A model generated the notes under the pieces. That model ran no database searches, had not been told where the DNA came from, and worked only from the letters and a program-made list of their open reading frames with translations. Below, piece by piece: positions 1 to 9,782 of a stretch of DNA of 64,000 bases. This stretch comes from Toxonevra muliebris. Its lineage: Eukaryota; Arthropoda; Insecta; Diptera; Pallopteridae. A program made the position numbers and the translations under genes. Positions within the stretch are counted from its first letter, which is position 1. Every line of letters starts with the position of its first letter. The DNA lies in contig OY829326.1 of NCBI GenBank assembly GCA_963691655.1, positions 18,650,878 through 18,714,877 of the forward strand, given 5' to 3'.

Positions 1-1887
1 AGTTATGACTCCTGTGAGCAGACGTACTGCAGATTTGTTATGCCCTAAGAGGACATTTGTCCTCTTCCTATCTAACCTTGGCAAACGACATTTCTTTACA
101 ATCTCTGATTTAACTATTTTGGATTCTGCAGAGTTAATTTGATATTGCCTTCAGAGTTATTCTGACACTGGCAAAAAGTTGTTATAACCACAAAAAGAGT
201 TGAACCAACTCAACAAAACTTCAAACAACTCTTTTCGGTGTTGGTTGCATAAAATTTGTCTCTGGAACTCTGGTGAAGTCTTGAGATTGATGACAGTAAT
301 TGAATGAGATGGGTGAGAGGTTTCGATTAAACGTTAAGAGCTTGCACTTGGAAAAATGTAATTTCATTCCGTTGGTGGCGCACCAGGGTATGAAGGAGTT
401 AATATCATCTTGAAATTTTGTGCAGTCTGACAAATCCTGCATTATTGCGTACATCTTCAAGTCATCTGCGTATAGCAAAACGCTGCAATAACTAAAAGCT
501 TGACTCACATCATTAATAAAAATATTAAATAGTAGGAGTCCAAGGTGACTCCCTTGCGGAACCCCTTATTTAGCATGAATAATGCTGGAATAACATTCAC
601 CTACCTTTACCATCAATTTTCTGTCTGTGAGGTACGAGGCTATCCATTTCAAAAGATTTGAATGAATTCCTAATTTCTACAATTTTAGCAAGAGTATCTT
701 GTGTGGTAAGCAATCGAACGTTTTAACAAAGTCTGTATATAGAACATCTACTTGCAATCCACATTCAGCTGCATTAATACAAAAATTTGAAAAAATGGAC
801 AGATTACTGCATGTAGATCGCCCGCTGAAGAAGTCATGTTGATATATGGAAATATGATTTTTTACTTCATGAAAAAGGTGTTTGTTAACAATAGCATCAA
901 GTATTTTCGGTATGACTGATAGCTTTACAATTGGTCAGTAGTTATCAACTTTACCTTTTTAAACCAGCTTTGAGAATATGTGTGATATACGCAGTTTTCC
1001 AATCGTCTAGGAATATACCGTTTGAAAGAGATGTGTTATAAATAATAGTCAATGGTATATATAAAGAAGATGCACATTTTTTAAGAAATAAGAGAGGAAT
1101 CAGGTCAAAACCAGCCCCTTTATTCGAATCCAAATCTACGAGAGTTTTGAAAACTTCATCTTCAGAGATATTCATAAAGCCAATGTCAAAGATTTGATGC
1201 AGATGGGAAAGACAAGCGACCTAATATCGGGATTGTAGTATTGGACGTGTTTGATTTTTATATCTAATTATGCCCTTTATTTCGCTGGTTTTTTAATCGT
1301 AAAAGACTTATGTTATACCGAGGCAGGTTGAAAGATCTGTGATTCTGTTTGACGGGCACGTTCGTTAATTACTTTTTTTTAAAATGAAGTACATAGAATG
1401 AGTGTCTTTATCACGCATGATTAAATTCCAATCGATTGAGTTAAAGAAATTGTTCAGAGCTAGGTAGTTTGCTTTGTGGAAATCATAATACAGGACATTC
1501 TCATCGAAAGCTTTATCGTGAAATGAATTAAATTAAAACTCTTTGTGAAGAGCTTTGTAATGACTCACTTGTAAGTGGCAAATCACACCTAGAAATGCAG
1601 TATCGTAGAAATCATATCGTTGTTAACGAAAACTAAATCCAAAATCCTGCTTAGATCGTTCTCAATATTATTTATCTGGAAAAGACCAAGAGAGTATAAA
1701 GAATCGCAAAGACGATGTTCAATAGAATTTTTCAAGTTGAAAGGAATCAGAATTTTTTCATCCGATTCAATCGATACTTCCCAAATTGAAGTCTCCTAAG
1801 ACGCACGGAATTTGATTTAAATTTAAGTGAGATATGATAGAAGTTATTTTATATATAAGGTCATATAAATCTACGCTACTATTAGGT
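1..1887 (-). pseudogene. Non-LTR (LINE) retrotransposon relic, reverse transcriptase and part of endonuclease
   Basis: A decayed LINE reads right to left. Reverse-transcriptase pieces are recognisable in several frames: a start-of-RT block around 1175-951 (KGAGFDLIP), a TDF-K-FD block near 730, VPQGSHLGLLLFN near 560 and the catalytic YADDLK near 460. Towards 1780 a GDFNLG motif marks the end of an EEP-type endonuclease. Stops and frameshifts interrupt every segment, so it is dead. The same LINE resumes at 7294 on the far side of the LTR retrotransposon. The motif wording resembles the jockey/CR1 group of insect LINEs, but I cannot assign a clade. The 3' end lies off the left edge. Confidence 0.85.
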
Positions 1888-2894
1888 TGTAACGAAGCTC
1901 TAGCCTGGGTATCACTCGCCGAGTCCAGGGTTCGAGGCTACAGAAATTTATTTGTTACAGGGACCGGGGTGAACTATTTTCAATTTACGGACACTACACA
2001 ACACTCACTTGGGGATCTTGCCCCTCTATTTTCTGAATTTCACTTTTTTATTTTTCCTCAAGGCGTGGCCTTGTGGTTCCTCCCAGGGCGTGGCACTATG
2101 GAGCACCTACTTACAAACTATCGTATGGTGCGTTGCACCTTAAATTCTGCTGGACGATGGCGTGGCCTATCCCTCGAATCTCTCCTAGTGCGTGGCACAA
2201 AGGAGCGTCGATCTGAAACCGGCAAATGGACCCTTTAGTGCGTAGCACTAAAAGGTGATGAACAAAAAAAAAGAACACACACTCACTTCGTTTTCACTTT
2301 TTTTTTTTTTTTTTTATTTGGTTTATTTATTAATTCATTTTTTTAAAATATTACTTTTTTTTTATTTTTATTTAACTTTAATTTTATATTTTTGTTTTCT
2401 ATAAACACTGTGGGGTGGACGGCGTGGCCTATCCCGCTGATCCTCCTGATGCGTGGCACCAAGGAGCGTCGATGTGTAAAAAAAATGGCTTTCCTAGTCA
2501 CTGTTCCGTCGCGAGACACTCACCTGAATCTACGTCTGCTTGCTGCCGCTGTTGATCGCCGAAAGAGAAAGAGTTTTCTTCGTTCGCCGCCATCTGCTTG
2601 TAGTTTCGTTGTTTTTTCCTTCGTTGAGTTCGAAACATGGCGTCATTCAGCTAGATGAGTGTGTTCGCCACTCGACTATTAATTTATGCAATTGAAGGGT
2701 TGCATTTTCGTTTTAATATACAATACTTCTTAGATTTAGCAATTTTTAAAATATATGATAAAATAAACAATTCATGGTAATAAAAAGAAAATAATAAAGT
2801 AAAATAAACAATTCCTGAATCTATAAAAATAATATATTAATAGAACTCTACTGGTGAGACGCAAACGAGGGGTGGGCCGACTTGCGTCCTCACA
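1888..2894 (-). repeat. 3' LTR of the gypsy-type element
   Basis: This 1,007-bp terminal repeat matches 6287-7289 almost base for base. The visible differences are three substitutions and a CTTC-type 4-bp gap near 2617. It contains long T tracts around 2298 and several copies of a near-palindromic motif with core GCGTNGC. Open frames inside it (for example 1834-2238) are not genes; they recur identically in the other LTR. Confidence 0.95.
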
Positions 2895-4893
2895 CACCCC
2901 CCTCACCTCGGTAAGGCGCGAGCTTCCAACGCACGCCTTCGGCCGTGACGCGGAAACTGATGCGGTGGCCGTGGACGTACTCCAGGAAGGCCCGACGACG
3001 ACCAGGGCCTTGGCTTGCCCTCATGATGGCGTGTATCTCTCGAATCGTTTCTGGATCGAGGTTGTTGGTGTCAGAGCCTACACGCGAGTTGTCTGGTGCA
3101 CGCGGCTGTGGTCGCTGTACCGATGGTTGTCGTTGACTGCGGTCAAGGCTGTTAGGTGCACGCGGCTGTGAACGTGGCTCTGAGAATGCGCTTCGGTGGC
3201 CTGCTGACAAAGGCTGGTGTGACCACCTGCGGTCAAGACTGGTGCGAGAGCTATCAGATGCACGCGGCGCTGGGCGCGATGCTGAAGATGCGCCTCGGTG
3301 GCCCGCTGACAGAGGCTGTTGTTGCCATATGGTGTCAGGGCTGGTGTGAAAGCCGTTGGGCGTGAGCGGCTGTAGTTGCTGTGCCGGCTGTTGTTGTCGT
3401 CTGCGATCAGGGTCGGTGCGAGAGCTATCTATACGGCGCTGGGCCTTATGCTCCCGGGCGGCATGGGATGTTGTTGGTTGTTCCGTCTCTCTGGCCTGGG
3501 GTGTTATTCCCAATGGGGCCGTCGTTCGCCTTTTTTCTGGACTCTTATGGACTAGAATAGTTGATGTAGCCAGGATCATTCCTTGTAGTTCCTTGAAGCG
3601 CGGAAGTTCCTGTCCCAGGAATTCCTTTACCCGCTGCTGGTCCTCCTCGCAGCCAATAACCGGGAGTGAGCTGGTGTCTCTACCTAGGGTGTCATGGACA
3701 GCCCCAGGGTTACGGTCTTCCGTTTGGTGGATGTCGTTCTTGTGCTGTGCGACTAGGGTGACGTGGTTGGCCCAAGCGCGGGTGGCGTTAGCTAGGGAGT
3801 CGTTGACGATCCCAGTGTCGCCGCATTTTCTCCGGTGGGAGTCACCGTTATGATTAGTGACCAAAGTGGCATGGCTACCTTTGGTGTGAGTTGCGTTGGC
3901 AAGGTTGTCGCGGACAACCCCATGGCTGCGGTGTTTACACCGGTGGGTGTCGTCGATGTGATGAGTGATTAAGGCGGCATGGCCGTCCTTAATGCGAGTT
4001 GCGTTGGCCAGGTTGTCGTGGACAATCCCATAGCTGCGGTGCTCACCCTGGTGGGTGTCGTTGATGTGATAACTGAGTAAGGCGGCGTGGCCGTCCTTGA
4101 TGCGAGTTGCGTTAACCAGGTTGTCGTGGACAACTCCAAGCTTGCGGTGTTTACTCCGGTGGGTGTCGTCGACACAATGCGTGGTTATGGCGGTGTGGCC
4201 GTCCTTGGTGCCCGTTGTGCTGGCCTTGGTGCCAGCTGAATTGGTCAGGGTGTCGTGGACAACCCCATTATTGGCCGCTTCCTGTTCCATGACCACCATA
4301 CACTTGTTGGGTTTCTTATTTACCGGTTTCCCTACTTCCAAGGTATCGCCGCCGAGGCTAAGTTTCGCTCCGGTCAGGATCAGATAGTCAAGGCCCAGGA
4401 TTACCTCTTCCGTGGCCTCGGGTAGGAGAAGAAACTGAACTGTATTTTCGTTACTACCCAGCTGCACTTTTAGTTGAATGGCGCGCTCGAGAGGGCGTAC
4501 TGTACCGTCTGCTAAGGTGACATCACCCCGGTAGGGGATCCATGTACACCGCGCTCCTAATCGTGTCGTGAATTCTGAACTGACGAAACTTCGGGTCGCA
4601 CCTGAATCGATAGTCGCCGCCACCTGTTCTCCGCCAATCACGATATTGGCGAAGATTCTCTTGTCATCGTGCTGTAGTGGTTTTAGTTTGGACGAGAGAG
4701 AGCAATCGGAGGCCTCGCTTCTCCTCGCGGCGAGCGGGCCCCGTCTCCGTTTCCCTGTCTGCGACAACATTCTTTCGTGCGAATATTGATTCGACCGCAG
4801 TCCCAGCAAAAGAGTCTCACCTGGTTGGTTCATGTTTGTTGTTGATGACCCTCTTGTCCACAGCGGTGGCATGCCGTTCTGGGGTTGACCCAT
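2890..4893 (-). CDS. Retroviral-type aspartic protease fused to a tandem-repeat protein (pol remnant)
   Basis: An open frame of 667 codons; the true start is uncertain, because the frame probably follows gag by a frameshift. Residues about 75-190 form a retropepsin-like domain with the catalytic triad motif IDSGATRSF near residue 95 and a later ILGLDYL block, typical of gypsy proteases. Residues about 205-415 hold about six copies of a 36-residue repeat with core GVVHDNLANAT and a His/Asp-rich second half. A Pro/Gln/Arg/Ser-rich stretch follows (about 470-610), then a compact C-terminus (about 612-667, containing VRWKLAPYRG). Reverse transcriptase and integrase normally follow protease, and neither is present. 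The repeats have kept an open frame, which suggests they are or recently were translated. Their function is unknown. Confidence 0.8.
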   Translation of the reverse strand: MGQPQNGMPPLWTRGSSTTNMNQPGETLLLGLRSNQYSHERMLSQTGKRRRGPLAARRSEASDCSLSSKLKPLQHDDKRIFANIVIGGEQVAATIDSGATRSFVSSEFTTRLGARCTWIPYRGDVTLADGTVRPLERAIQLKVQLGSNENTVQFLLLPEATEEVILGLDYLILTGAKLSLGGDTLEVGKPVNKKPNKCMVVMEQEAANNGVVHDTLTNSAGTKASTTGTKDGHTAITTHCVDDTHRSKHRKLGVVHDNLVNATRIKDGHAALLSYHINDTHQGEHRSYGIVHDNLANATRIKDGHAALITHHIDDTHRCKHRSHGVVRDNLANATHTKGSHATLVTNHNGDSHRRKCGDTGIVNDSLANATRAWANHVTLVAQHKNDIHQTEDRNPGAVHDTLGRDTSSLPVIGCEEDQQRVKEFLGQELPRFKELQGMILATSTILVHKSPEKRRTTAPLGITPQARETEQPTTSHAAREHKAQRRIDSSRTDPDRRRQQQPAQQLQPLTPNGFHTSPDTIWQQQPLSAGHRGASSASRPAPRASDSSRTSLDRRWSHQPLSAGHRSAFSEPRSQPRAPNSLDRSQRQPSVQRPQPRAPDNSRVGSDTNNLDPETIREIHAIMRASQGPGRRRAFLEYVHGHRISFRVTAEGVRWKLAPYRGEGGV
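2895..2909 (-). other. Polypurine tract
   Basis: On the minus strand the bases just before the 3' LTR are purine-rich (AGGTGAGGGGGGTG). This is where plus-strand DNA priming would be expected. It overlaps the last codons of the protease-repeat frame, which ends inside the LTR. Confidence 0.75.
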
Positions 4894-5896
4894 CCTGCTT
4901 TCCGGGGCTCCATGAGGCGATGTTGCGCTGGTGTCGTAGACACCAGTGCGGATCCAGGTGGCGTAGCCACTTGGGGTGTTTCTCGTTCGCGAATGCTTTC
5001 AAGATCACCGGAGAGCGTGAGCAAGTCAGCAAGCGTCTGGTAGTCCTTGCGCCGGATATACCATTGATAGTCTGCATGGCAGTTTCGGTAGATTCTCTCT
5101 AGCTTTTGTTATAGGATGCGTGGCGCATCAGCGTTTGCAATGCGAGGACATAGTCCTTGAAGTTTTCTTGAGGTCGTTGGTACCGCTTCCGGATCTCATC
5201 ATCCACTGTGTCAAAGTACCTGGGGGGTAAAAAGAAAGATTTAAACTCACGTTTGAACGAATCCCACGTGGACCAATGTGCGTTGTTGTTCCTATACCAG
5301 ACCAGGGCTTTATCTTGCAATAATTCAGGCATGGTCCTTGGGAGCGAATCGACGTGTATCCCATATGCCTCGGCCAATTCCTCAACACGTTCGATGAATG
5401 ATAGTGGGTCTTCGCCTCCGCCGTACCGTGCAGACCACTTCCGTATCTGCTCCATCACCTTTCCGGTGCCATGGGCTACCGAAATGGGGTCTTGGATACT
5501 TACTGCGGCTTCCTGTGCAGAACTCGGAATTCTCAACGGGTAGCAGTTTTGTCTTGCGGGACTCTTGGTATCAGCTTCGAGGGGGTTGTCATTGTGGGTC
5601 TCACCCGGGACCCTGAGTGAGTCAGCTCCATTGCGGGTTTCACTTGGCGTCCGGGACGTTGTTTTCTTCTTCGTATGCTTGGTCTGTAGTTCTTGTAAAT
5701 GGGCCAGTTTCCCTTCGGTGTGGTTGCCACCACTGATAAATTGTGAAAACTGTTTGCGCTGTTCCTCCACGGTTCCATTTAACTCCACACCCAGTTCGTG
5801 TGCATATGCGGTGAGTTCAGCTGACTTGAGGTAGTAGACCCATGATGTTGTCAGCGTGTCCGGTCCTCCGTTTCCTCCCATGGTTGTTGTCTCCAC
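4790..5896 (-). pseudogene. gag, frameshifted and truncated in the zinc-knuckle region
   Basis: The first 265 codons (5896 down to 5099) encode a retrotransposon capsid-like protein with typical gag blocks (FIERVEELAEAYG, TWDSFKREFKSFFLP). The frame stops at 5101-5099. The same protein continues at once in the -1 frame (IYRNCHADYQWYIRRKDYQ) to a zinc knuckle near 4845 (CHRCGQEGH). At the position of the knuckle's last cysteine the codon is TGA, one base from a Cys codon. A second CXXC block (CWDCGRIN) follows it. The shift site does not contain a clean slippery heptamer, so mutation is more likely than programmed frameshifting, or it could be a sequencing error. The product would be the nucleocapsid-capsid shell of the element. 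Confidence 0.8.
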
Positions 5897-6029
5897 AATA
5901 GACCTGTAATTAGAGGGGCTAATGCGTTTTGCTCGCCACGAAAATTTTGGGAACTGAATATAAAATTAATTAACAAATATGTGTTACTGTCCGGAGCTCG
6001 AGAAAATTTTTCTTATGCTCGTAAAGTTT

Positions 6030-6240
6030 TACAACAAAAAAAAATTAAATTTTATATTATATTTTTTTTTTTTTTTTTGGTTGCTAGTATTTCACAAAAA
6101 AAAATTTAATTTTCCTATTTTTTTTTTTTTTTTGGTTGGTAGTGTTTCACAAAAAAAAAATTTAATTTTTCAATTTTTTTTTTTTTTTTTTGTTGGTAGT
6201 TTGGTTCCTTTTTTTTTTTTTTTTTTTTTTAAGTTGGTAG
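6030..6240. repeat. Leader repeats of A/T homopolymers in the LTR element
   Basis: Between gag and the primer binding site, three successive units of about 60 bp share a TTTCACAAAAAAAAATTTAA block, a long T run and GGTTGGTAGT. They look like a local tandem duplication in the 5' untranslated leader. The homopolymers make exact lengths unreliable. Confidence 0.7.
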
Positions 6241-6267
6241 CTGTAACTATTTCTTGTCGACCACGCG

Positions 6268-6285
6268 GTCCCTGCTCGGGCGCCA
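6268..6285 (-). other. Primer binding site, lysine tRNA type
   Basis: On the minus strand this reads TGGCGCCCGAGCAGGGAC, one base after the end of the 5' LTR. It differs at one position from the classical 18-base site complementary to the 3' end of lysine tRNA(UUU). Position and sequence confirm the element's orientation. Confidence 0.9.
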
Positions 6286-6286
6286 C

Positions 6287-7289
6287 TGTAACGAAGCTCT
6301 AGCCTGGGTATCACTCGCCGAGTCCAGGGTTCGAGGCTACAGAAATTTATTTGTTACAGGGACCGGGGTGAACTATTTTCAATTTACGGACACTACACAA
6401 CACTCACTTGGGGATCTTGCCCCTCTATTTTCTGAATTTCACTTTTTTATTTTTCCTCAAGGCGTGGCCTTGTGGTTCCTCCCAGGGCGTGGCACTATGG
6501 AGCACCTACTTACAAACTATCGTATGGTGCGTTGCACCTTAAATTCTGCTGGACGATGGCGTGGCCTATCCCTCGAATCCCTCCTAGTGCGTGGCACAAA
6601 GGAGCGTCGATCTGAAACCGGCAAATGGACCCTTTAGTGCGTAGCACTAAAAGGTGATGAACAAAAAAAAAGAACACACACTCACTTCGTTTTCACTTTT
6701 TTTTTTTTTTTTTTATTTGGTTTATTTATTAATTCATTTTTTTAAAATATTACTTTTTTTTTATTTTTATTTAACTTTAATTTTATATTTTTGTTTTCTA
6801 TAAACACTGTGGGGTGGACGGCGTGGCCTATCCCGCTGATCCTCCTGATGCGTGGCACCAAGGAGCGTCGATGTGTAAAAAAAATGGCTTTCCTAGTCAC
6901 TGTTCCGTCGCGAGACACTCACCTGAATCTACGTCTGCTTGCTGCCGCAGTTGATCGCCGAAAGAGAAAGAGTTTTCTTCGTTCGCCGCCATCTGCTTGT
7001 AGTTTCGTTGTTTTTTCGTTGAGTTCGAAACATGGCGTCATTCAGCTAGATGAGTGTGTTCGCCACTCGACTATTAATTTATGCAATTGAAGGGTTGCAT
7101 TTTCGTTTTAATATACAATACTTCTTAGATTTAGCAATTTTTAAAATATATGATAAAATAAACAATTCATGGTAATAAAAAGAAAATAATAAAGTAAAAT
7201 AAACAATTCCTGAATCTATAAAAATAATATATTAATAGAACTCTACTGGTGAGACGCAAACGAGGGGTGGGCCGACTTGCATCCTCACA
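6287..7289 (-). repeat. 5' LTR of the gypsy-type element
   Basis: This 1,003-bp copy of the terminal repeat pairs with 1888-2894. In the element's orientation it is the promoter-bearing LTR. It contains the same series of GCGTNGC near-palindromes. Confidence 0.95.
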
Positions 7290-7293
7290 AGGT

Positions 7294-7557
7294 GGAATAT
7301 AGCTTAAAATAAAAATTATTTCGTTTGAATCATCCCTAACGGCGACTCAAATTTGCTCAATGCATCCAGTGTTTATTGGAAGCTGAATTTCTCTGCTAAA
7401 AAAACTTGAAAGAGACTGCGATCAAGACGCCTCCACCTCTAGATACGCCAGACTCCAGTGTGCGATCTTTACGGTGTACTTCGTAGTGCTTGTCAAATAG
7501 TTCAGATATAAAAAATTCGTGTACAGTGCAAGTTAAACTTGCTCTCATTGAACCTTC
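7294..7557 (-). pseudogene. Endonuclease part of the LINE split by the LTR element
   Basis: On the minus strand an endonuclease-like segment is readable (HRKDRTLESGVSRGGGVLIA), a block typical of EEP endonucleases of jockey-like LINEs. It continues the LINE whose GDFN motif and RT lie at 1-1887, showing that the LTR element inserted inside this LINE. The segment stops where the inverted-repeat element at 7558 begins. Confidence 0.75.
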
Positions 7558-8697
7558 CCAGCAAACACAGTCTTTAATGTTAGAGAAAATTTTGATTTTT
7601 ACATTAGAATTGTAATGTTTTTCGAATCGAAAATCAGGTTAGAGAACTACATTAGAAAATGATTAGAAAAACACTCGAAATGCACTATTTCGACAGTGTT
7701 ATCGATTTTAATTAAAATCGGTGCGAGCTTGCGAGACAGATTGGTAGAATTTTACCTGTGCGATTTTTTAAGCGATTCTTTTGAGTACGATATTGTGGAT
7801 TTAGCGCGAATATTTAATTATAGTTTCTCTTGTTTTTTTCTTGTGCCTTTCGAAATTTAATATTTGTGTACTTTGGCATCACCAAGTCGGGTGAACCAAA
7901 GTATTTTAAATTATTTATTTTGTGTATGGTACCACCAAGTCGGGGTGGACCAACAGTGTTAAATGTTATAATTTTGAGCGTGGAGCACCGAGTCGTGGTG
8001 CATCGGAAATTTTATAATTAAAAATTTTAAATTTTTGTTGTGTTGCTAACTTGTAGCGACAGTATTAGAGTAATTTTTAGCCGAGTTACTCGCGTGTTTT
8101 TAGCTTTCGGGACTTTTTCGGGTCTTTGTGCGCGAATACAGAAGGGTTCATAAAACCCATTATCTCAGGGAGTATACTTTTATTTTATACTTTTGTGGTA
8201 GTCACTTTTTGGCAGTTGGTGCTAACTGTAAGTGATTATTGTGTTTGTGGAGTAGGCATTTCCTACTTTAACTTGAATGGCATAATGCCGAAAAACAAAC
8301 CTGCGGCTCCCGACGTACCTGAGGCAGTCGCGCAGCCAGCCTCTGGCGAATTGACGAGCGGCAAAGATGGTTATGTTAATTAATTTTATATTATTGTATT
8401 TTAGTTTTAAATACACCAAATATATATGAAATAATAAAATTAATATAAATACAATTCATTGTTTTTAATTAACTTAGTTTCCACACCTATTTCAATTCCA
8501 CATTAAAAATTCATTAAAATTCAAAGTAAAAATGCGATGAGAAAAAAAGCATTTTTTCTCGATAGAACTAAGTCCCCTTTTTGTAGAGAATGCTATGATT
8601 CTCGACACTTTTTCTAATCGTTTTCTAGTGATCTACCTTAGAGAAAGATATTATAATTCGACTCGTTTTTTCATTCTCTAACCCAAATGTTTGTTGG
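7558..8697. mobile_element. Probable non-autonomous DNA transposon with imperfect terminal inverted repeats
   Basis: The ends are CCAGCAAACA at the left and the complement of CCAACAAACA at the right. Over about 130 bp the two ends remain alignable as inverted repeats (shared GTTAGAGAA, then TAGAAAAYGATTAGAAAAA). No clear target duplication is seen. The interior has no transposase. It contains three short hairpins (7868-8005) and a 32-codon frame starting with an ATG at 8285 (MPKNKPAAP), possibly captured sequence. Confidence 0.6.
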
Positions 8698-8767
8698 TTT
8701 ATTACGTTCCGCCATTGGTCAATAGTCCAATAAATTAAATATTCGTTTTAGTTTTTTTCAAAGTTAC

Positions 8768-9000
8768 AGAAAATGTTCAAGGACCGCGGTATTCAACATA
8801 TGGATTGGACTGGAAAAATCTCCAGATTTGAATCCAATCAACCATTTATGGCACGTGATGAAACGTAAAGTGACTCAGCATAAATTGAAATAACTGAACC
8901 TAAAAATAATTTTGGAAAAAGTTTGGGAAAAGGAAATTTCAAAAAGTGTTTTACAAATGCCTGCCCAAAGTCAGGTCGACATCTTATTAAACTTAAAATT
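8768..9000 (+). pseudogene. Tc1/mariner transposase C-terminal relic
   Basis: Translation on the plus strand gives KSPDLNPINHLWHVMKRKV, which corresponds to the block around the third catalytic acidic residue of Tc1-type DDE transposases (consensus SPDLNPIEN-W). The usual glutamate after NPI is replaced by asparagine. An in-frame stop follows at about 8890. No terminal repeats were found around it. A dead fragment. Confidence 0.75.
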
Positions 9001-9726
9001 AGAATATTGCTTTATCTAGTGTTCAAGATAACAAAATACAAATTTTTTTAAATTGTTTAAAAATTAAAAAGTTTTGGAAAACGAAATAAATATATTATCC
9101 ATTTTTTCATTTTATATGGAAAGGACGAAAAATACTAATCTGAAATCAATAAAATGGTGTTAAATAGCATGTATTTGTCTATTAAATATACGTTTAAAAG
9201 ATTATGAATGTGGTTCAAACATAAGCTGAAAATTAAAAAAAATACTGCGAAAAATGAAGTGGTAAGATGTGCATAACAGCAGGTGTAAATATCTTTTGTA
9301 CTTAGGTACATATTAATAATATTGAAGCGACATACATGACTGACGTCGGAGCAACATACGTGGCCGAATCGTACCGACATTCGTGGCTGACGGCGGATCG
9401 ATATCGGCACATGATCACGATAATTGCGCCTCGAATCGACGTCGGAGGTCGAGCTCGGCGTGGGTCCTGCTTAATTTTTTCACTCGGGTGTTTCAGAACA
9501 TTTTTATTTCAAATCGAATTTAAAGTCATTTTTGAAAATAGTTAAAATTAAAATTTGTTTTGTTTGTTTTGATTTATGTTAAATTGATAAAAACTGGATG
9601 TAAGGATGCAACGAATGCAAAAGAAAATTGCACCGTATCTGGAAGCTGAACAAAAAATTACATGTATTGACTAAATCTGTGGTATATTATTTTTTAAGAT
9701 TCATCAAGTATTTATTCTCATTACAG
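9001..9726. other. AT-rich spacer upstream of the prominin gene
   Basis: I see no gene here. A GC-richer patch at 9310-9460 interrupts the AT-rich background. An upstream untranslated exon and promoter of the prominin gene should lie here or further left, because 9721-9726 looks like a splice acceptor (TTACAG) just ahead of the first coding exon. I could not place them. Confidence 0.4.
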
Positions 9727-9782
9727 TTTGTGCTAATCGGTTGTGTCAATCGGATATATCTCAAAATCTTTTACAAAATTGC

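Larger units (their letters stand above)
1888..7289 (-). mobile_element. Ty3/gypsy-type LTR retrotransposon lacking RT, RNase H and integrase
   Basis: Two direct repeats of about 1 kb (1888-2894 and 6287-7289) start TG and end CA. The 4-bp sequence AGGT flanks both sides (1884-1887 and 7290-7293), as expected for gypsy-type integration. The element reads right to left: 5' LTR, lysine-tRNA-like primer binding site, leader, gag, protease frame, polypurine tract, 3' LTR. The interior is only about 3.4 kb and encodes gag plus an aspartic protease. No reverse transcriptase, RNase H, integrase or env is readable in any frame. The LTRs differ at about three bases and one 4-bp gap, so the insertion is young, although gag carries a frameshift and a stop. 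A copy moved in trans by an autonomous relative fits best. It is inserted in the endonuclease region of an older LINE. Confidence 0.93.

Noticed and set aside
1834..2238. 134-codon plus-strand frame in the LTR
   Set aside because: Repeats in the other LTR and runs against the element's sense direction; a by-product of the LTR sequence.
2854..4387. Several plus-strand open frames within the LTR element
   Set aside because: Shadows of the minus-strand protease-repeat frame, whose GC-rich repeats keep the complement open too.
5099..5110. Programmed -1 frameshift in gag
   Set aside because: No good X XXY YYZ slippery heptamer at the shift point and the downstream frame also contains a stop in the zinc knuckle, so mutation is the simpler explanation.
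7990..8010. GCACCGAGTCG hairpin resembling the end of a Cas9 tracrRNA
   Set aside because: It is one of three diverged hairpins inside an insect TIR element; no repeats, cas genes or bacterial context. Chance similarity.
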